Positions 60,531-64,000 of a stretch of DNA of 64,000 nucleotides are shown here, one piece after another. Made by a program: the position numbers and the translations under genes. Location of the stretch: the NCBI RefSeq assembly GCF_030269925.1, contig NC_085122.1:14340501-14404500 (forward strand). Reading direction: 5' to 3'. The notes beneath the pieces were generated by a model that made no database searches, had not been told where the DNA came from, and worked only from the letters and a program-made list of their open reading frames with translations. Each line of letters starts with the position of its first letter. Position 1 is the first letter of the stretch. Source of the DNA: Bombyx mori. Lineage: Eukaryota > Arthropoda > Insecta > Lepidoptera > Bombycidae.

Positions 60531-61099
60531 CAGAATATAGAGGGAGTCTTCGGCGCCCCTCTGTGGCATGAATCCGTACTGGCGAGTACTCATCCTTGGT
60601 AATAGATGGAATTTGAGGCGGGTCACCAGCATCTTTTCGTAAATCTTGCCTAGTATAGGCAGTAGTCCAATTGGTCTGTACGCCTTTGGAGTGGTGTAGT
60701 CTCCTTTTCCTGGCTTCCCCAGCATTACAACTGTAGCTACCTTCCAAGCCGTGGGGAAATGATATAGCTCCAGGCATTTATTGAGCAACGACAAAAAGAG
60801 TTCTGGATTGGCTTCTATGGTATGGCAGCAGATGTCCGCAGTGAAACCGTCCACACCCGGGGCCTTTTTTGGGTTGAAGGATCCACTCGCCTGTCTTAAT
60901 TCGGCCATTGTGAAAGGTGGGTCGCAATACTCAGTTTGTTTACCAACATTCACATTATTGGACTCATTTCTAATCTGGCGGTGATAGGCGTTATCGTTGA
61001 TCTTCAGATCCTCCGGATAGAAGTTATCCGCTAGTAGCTTTGCGGACCCCTTCGCGTCCAGGAACTCTCCGTCCTTTACCAGTACAGAGTCTTCCTCCC
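60423..61099 (-). pseudogene. LINE F ORF2 part 2: RT N-terminal region
   Basis: The minus strand resumes after Bm1 as REEDSVLVKDGEFLDAKGSA. It continues with NPKKAPGVDGFTADICCHTI, FPTAWKVATVVMLGKPGKGD, AYRPIGLLPILGKIYEKMLV and STRQYGFMPQRGAEDSLY. A one-base shift near 60525 then ends this frame at 60423; the correct frame continues in part 3. Before Bm1 inserted, it was joined to the endonuclease part through SRTT/REED. Confidence 0.9.
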
Positions 61100-61104
61100 T
61101 AGTA

Positions 61105-61554
61105 AGTCGTCGTGGCCTAACGGATAAGACGTCCGGTGCATTCGTGTTGAAGCGATGCACCGGTGTTCGAATCCCGCAGGCGGGTACCAATTTTTCTAAT
61201 GAAATACGTACTCAACAAATGTTCACAATTGACTTCCACGGTGAAGGAATAACATCGTGTAATAAAAGTGAAACCCGCAAAATTATAATTTGCGTAATTA
61301 CTGGTGGTAGGACCTCTTGTGAGTCCGCACGGGTAGGTACCACCGCCCCGCCTATTTCTGCCGTGAAGCAGTAATGCGTTTCGGTTCGAAGGGTGGGGTA
61401 GCCGTTGTAACTATACTGAGACCTTAGAACTTATATCTCAAGGTGGGTGGCGCATTTACGTTGTAGATGTCTATGGGCTCCAGTAACCACTTAACACCAG
61501 GTGGGCTGTGAGGTCGTCCACCCATCTAAGCAATAAAAAAAAAAAAAAAAAAAA
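61105..61554 (+). mobile_element. Bm1: Bm1 SINE, complete, 450 bp
   Basis: It begins with a tRNA-derived head (GTGGCCTAACGGATAAGACG ... GGTGTTCGAATCCCGCAGGC), followed by a long body (GGTGGTAGGACCTCTTGTGA, TAATGCGTTTCGGTTCGAAG), and ends in A20 (61535-61554). It is flanked by the target duplication TAGTA (61100-61104 and 61555-61559). The match to Bm1 of Bombyx mori is from memory. It splits LINE F ORF2 between endonuclease and RT. Bm1 is transcribed by RNA polymerase III and mobilised by a LINE. Confidence 0.92.
61113..61175 (+). promoter_or_regulatory. RNA polymerase III A and B boxes of Bm1
   Basis: A box TGGCCTAACGG at 61113-61123 and B box GTTCGAATCCC at 61165-61175. The B box fits GGTTCGANNCC closely. 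Spacing is as in tRNA genes. The region is not a tRNA gene itself: the acceptor arm is not closed. Confidence 0.8.
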
Positions 61555-61555
61555 T

Positions 61556-62732
61556 AGTAGTCGTTCTCGATATTACTCTGTATATTCCACTCCAAACCCC
61601 CTCTCTGTCTTGCCTACAACAAAAATCTTTCCAGCTATCGGTCTGCGCTTTAGCTGCCTCCTCCTCATACTCTTCTTTCTTTTTTAGGTACTCTTCAACG
61701 ACCTTGGACCTGCGAATTGGAGCGGCGTTTCGCACTCTACGTTTCCTGGTGGCGACTTCCTTCTTCATCCCAGCTAGTTTCTCGGACCACCACGGCAAGG
61801 TAAGTTTTTCTTTTGTTTGTTTAATTGGTATTGAGATTGTACATGTATTGTCTATTGTTTTGGTAAGTGTATTTATTGTTTTTTCCAATTGTTCTATAGT
61901 GTTTATGTTATTTATTTCTGCTGCTGTAAGTTGGTTTTCTTGCATTAATTGGCTAAGCTTCTCATGAAACTTAAGCCAATTTGCTTTTTTTGTGTTAAAC
62001 TTTCTAGTTGTTCTTGAGATATTGATGCCTTTTGACCTTTGTAGCCGAATATTAAATACAATACCGTTGTGGTCCGAGCTCGTGAGACCTTCGTCAATTT
62101 TCCAGCCGTCCACCAAGTCTAGTAGGTCGACTGAACACGCGGTGATGTCTATGTAGCTTGTATACCGCTTACCTCCTCGAATGCAGTCGAAAGTCGGAGT
62201 TTGCCCTGCGTTGAGTATGTGTAGGCCCATCTCCTCAAGCGTCCCAGAAAGGTCTTCACCCCTATGATCTATTATTGGGCTTCCCCACCACGAGCTTTTC
62301 GCGTTCGTATCTCCTCCAACGAGCAATTTTGTAGACCCAATCTCGAGCTCTATCCTTTTCAGATGCTCCAGGTAGGGTTCTATAGGGGAGTCCGGCTCAA
62401 AGTAAAAGGAGACTAGTGTGATCTCCCAAGCAACCGTTTGGATCCCCACCACCATGATGTTTTTGGTGATGAGTTTTGGATACTGTATAACTTTGAAGTC
62501 GTTGTTGAAGACAACTATTGCTGCCTTAACGGTTCCATCTCCACCAGTGTCCTGGAAGATCCTGACGCCTCTATGGCTCCTCAACGCCTTCCCTCCACCC
62601 ACATAAGGTTCTTGTATGAGTGCTACAGCTACTCCGCGCTTCTCTGCCTCAACAAGTAGCTCGTTGGTTGCTAGCTTTTTGCGCTGGAGGTTCGCTTGTA
62701 TAAAGCTGTATTTTGTGGTGACAACCTTGGCG
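61556..62732 (-). CDS. LINE F ORF2 part 1: APE-type endonuclease
   Basis: The minus strand reads KYSFIQANLQRKKLATNELL, VAVALIQEPYVGGGKALRSH, SFYFEPDSPIEPYLEHLKRI, LLVGGDTNAKSSWWGSP (catalytic N/D block), YIDITACSVDLLDLVDGWKI and LTSSDHNGIVFNIRL (catalytic SDH). A Lys/Glu-rich linker (LPWWSEKLAG, EEYLKKKEEYEEEAAKAQTD) follows. Open from just after the ORF1 stop to the Bm1 insertion. There is no ATG at its head, so ORF2 is probably translated by a coupled mechanism. It nicks target DNA. Confidence 0.88.
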
Positions 62733-63998
62733 TTAACAATACGCTACAGTCGAACGGGCCAGTTCGTCCCAGCGGCGGCGCACAGGACACCCAGAACTGA
62801 AGGCATGCTCTATCTGCGTTAATTTCGCCTTTCTGCAGTTTCTGCAGGCCGGTGACCCCCCAGCTAGCCAGTCCGGGCACTCCGTTCTCATGTGAGGGCC
62901 GCCGCAGTGGCTGCATGCATCTGCAGTCTCATGGCAGTATTTACGGCTGTGGCCGTACCCCAGGCAGCGCGTGCACTGGACTAGCGGGGTCTGATCTTCT
63001 GCTCTGACCCGCTGGAGATCTATATAGACATATCCCATTTCCGTTACCCGCCTCCAGACACTGGGCGAGACGCTAATAATTACGTGATTAGTGTGAGGGT
63101 TTCTGGCTTTCCTTCTATATTTCACTACTATCCTGTCCTCCCCCTCCTCAAGGCCGCGGAAAACAGCCCCATTCTGGTTCCGAAGAGCCTTGAGGATGTC
63201 CTCATCGGTATTTACCGTCAGTACATCCCCAAGCCTAACCAGCGGATCTTTGTTCTCCACGTCCTCGATGGTGAGGCTGCCACCTTCTTTTCCTATTCTA
63301 TCCTTTATTTTATCTCGTTCTTCCTTAGACTCAAAGCCCATTATTACTTTCCTATTTTTGGCCTTTCTTACCCTCTCCACTTTTACCCATCCCTCCTTAG
63401 CGTCTATGGTCCTCCTTACTCTTTCGAGCACTTCTTCTCCTGTTTCCGTCTCCACGGTCGAGGTGACCGCGACCGAGTGCAGCGTGCGCTTTTGCAGCGC
63501 CCTGTCGCTCTGGGTCGCGGTCACCCCGGCATAGGTAGGCGTTTCTATCTTTTCCATTTTTTCGGCATGCCTTTCAATCGTCGCCTTTAGTTCTTCCATT
63601 CTCCTGCCGCTTTCCCGCATCAGGTTTGTATGTTCCTCTAAGCGTGCCATGATTAGGCTTTCGTTGGAGGTAGAGGAGGGAGAGGGAGCGGAGCTGCAAG
63701 GAGGAGCATCAAACGCTCTCACTCCCCTCACCGTTGTACTTCCCTTCGTCTTGAGCTCTTTTTCAGCTTCCTTGACTAGCTCAAGTAGTCGTGTGAGTGC
63801 CTTTTCAACCCCCTCTTTTATCTCTGTCTTGAGGTTTCGTGAGGCCCTCAAATGGGCCTTCGCCTTATTCAGACAGGCTGCCGCCTCTGCTGCTCTGCTG
63901 ACGTAGAATTTTTTGGGGGACTCGTCATTTCCCGTTGATGCCCTGCGCGCGGCGGTGATGTTTTCAGCTGGCATGGTGGCCGCCTTAGTTTTTTCTGC
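62733..63998 (-). CDS. LINE F ORF1 protein (Gag-like), open to the window edge
   Basis: 413 codons from Met at 63974; the frame is also open upstream to the window edge (AEKTKAAT before the Met), so the true start may lie outside. N-terminal block AAEAAACLNKAKAHLRASRN, coiled-coil-like segment, middle RNA-binding-like part (EEVLERVRRTIDAKEGWVKV, NPHTNHVIISVSPSVWRRV), then three knuckles: CTRCLGYGHSRKYC, CSHCGGPHMRTEC and CRNCRKAKLTQIEH. It ends ARSTVAYC, with TAA at 62733-62735. No internal breaks. It binds LINE RNA in the particle. Homologous to both half-LINE ORF1 proteins. Confidence 0.9.
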   Translation of the reverse strand, partial: AEKTKAATMPAENITAARRASTGNDESPKKFYVSRAAEAAACLNKAKAHLRASRNLKTEIKEGVEKALTRLLELVKEAEKELKTKGSTTVRGVRAFDAPPCSSAPSPSSTSNESLIMARLEEHTNLMRESGRRMEELKATIERHAEKMEKIETPTYAGVTATQSDRALQKRTLHSVAVTSTVETETGEEVLERVRRTIDAKEGWVKVERVRKAKNRKVIMGFESKEERDKIKDRIGKEGGSLTIEDVENKDPLVRLGDVLTVNTDEDILKALRNQNGAVFRGLEEGEDRIVVKYRRKARNPHTNHVIISVSPSVWRRVTEMGYVYIDLQRVRAEDQTPLVQCTRCLGYGHSRKYCHETADACSHCGGPHMRTECPDWLAGGSPACRNCRKAKLTQIEHAFSSGCPVRRRWDELARSTVAYC

Positions 63999-64000
63999 AG

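Larger units (their letters stand above)
58165..64000 (-). mobile_element. LINE F: nearly full-length RNase H-bearing LINE
   Basis: The minus strand from the window edge to 58165 reads ORF1 (from beyond 64000 to 62733), ORF2 endonuclease (62717-61556), a Bm1 insertion (61105-61554), RT (61099-60000), RNase H (59500-59080), a C-terminal zinc domain (to 58619), a 3' UTR (58618-58218) and poly(A). Only one frameshift (near 60525) and the Bm1 insertion break ORF2. The 3' UTR carries CCAGTTCTCGCA and GGGTGGGATTCCCA. It is the reference copy for fragments A to E and the best candidate for the enzyme source of the half-LINEs. Confidence 0.9.

Noticed and set aside
61113..61185. Possible tRNA gene
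   Set aside because: A and B boxes are present, but no acceptor stem closes; it is the tRNA-derived head of Bm1.

Overview
The window is eukaryotic and almost certainly lepidopteran, most likely a silkworm (Bombyx) or a close relative. The main clue is a complete 450-bp copy of what I recognise from memory as the silkworm tRNA-derived SINE Bm1 at 61105-61554, with further Bm1 pieces near 25410, 26605 and 34650. R1/Jockey-type LINEs, BEL/Pao, gypsy, mariner and pogo-like elements, and TTAGG (insect telomere motif) tracts agree with this. I found no single-copy host gene, no functional tRNA or rRNA gene, no CRISPR array and no prokaryotic feature. Nearly every base that can be assigned belongs to a transposable element, and many elements sit inside others. 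This density resembles what is described for the Bombyx W chromosome, pericentromeric heterochromatin or piRNA-producing transposon clusters; that placement is inference.

Layout. 1-4348: decayed 17.6/297-like gypsy (minus) split by an R1-type LINE 3' end (278-1324). 4349-9070: decayed LINE A (minus) with ORF1, endonuclease, partial RT and a 5' UTR carrying 154-bp monomers, ending in a perfect 20-bp hairpin. 9094-10215: LINE B fragment. 10579-11418: R1-type 3' end facing another LINE tail. 11423-14705: gypsy element with LTRs that I read as identical and one open 714-codon frame from which RT and RNase H are missing. 14710-21820: LINE C (minus) hosting a 412-like gypsy (15188-19462, itself hosting an R1 copy and a short SINE-like unit) and a pogo-like transposon (21098-21767). 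22520-24460: RTE-like LINE piece and a mariner. 24472-32945: BEL/Pao element 1 (minus) hosting two head-to-tail copies of a TIR element, a 311-bp LINE tail and a composite of LTR and LINE pieces. 33156-34015: R1 copy with a 16-bp target duplication. 34648-36118: Bm1 piece and LINE D. 36139-43630: BEL element 2 (plus) split by a Tc1/mariner-like element (37258-42982), itself split by a gypsy element (38356-42749) whose LTRs I read as identical. 43800-46447: Jockey ORF1 and an RTE-like tail. 47290-54290: tail of an RNase H-bearing LINE, then two copies of a LINE that carries only ORF1 plus a 3' UTR, separated by a TTAGG-like minisatellite. 55897-58162: (GGTTA)7 followed by an R1-type ORF2 of 626 codons. 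58165-64000: nearly full-length LINE F (minus), broken by one frameshift and by Bm1.

The most interesting signals are: (i) the ORF1-only half-LINE family, one copy with an intact frame and a 118-nt poly(T) tract, sharing its 3' end with LINEs that carry ORF2; (ii) three LTR elements that have each lost RT while keeping Gag and all or part of integrase; (iii) TTAGG-like DNA at three 5'-truncation junctions of LINEs. Exact nested target-site duplications give a relative insertion order for most of the window.
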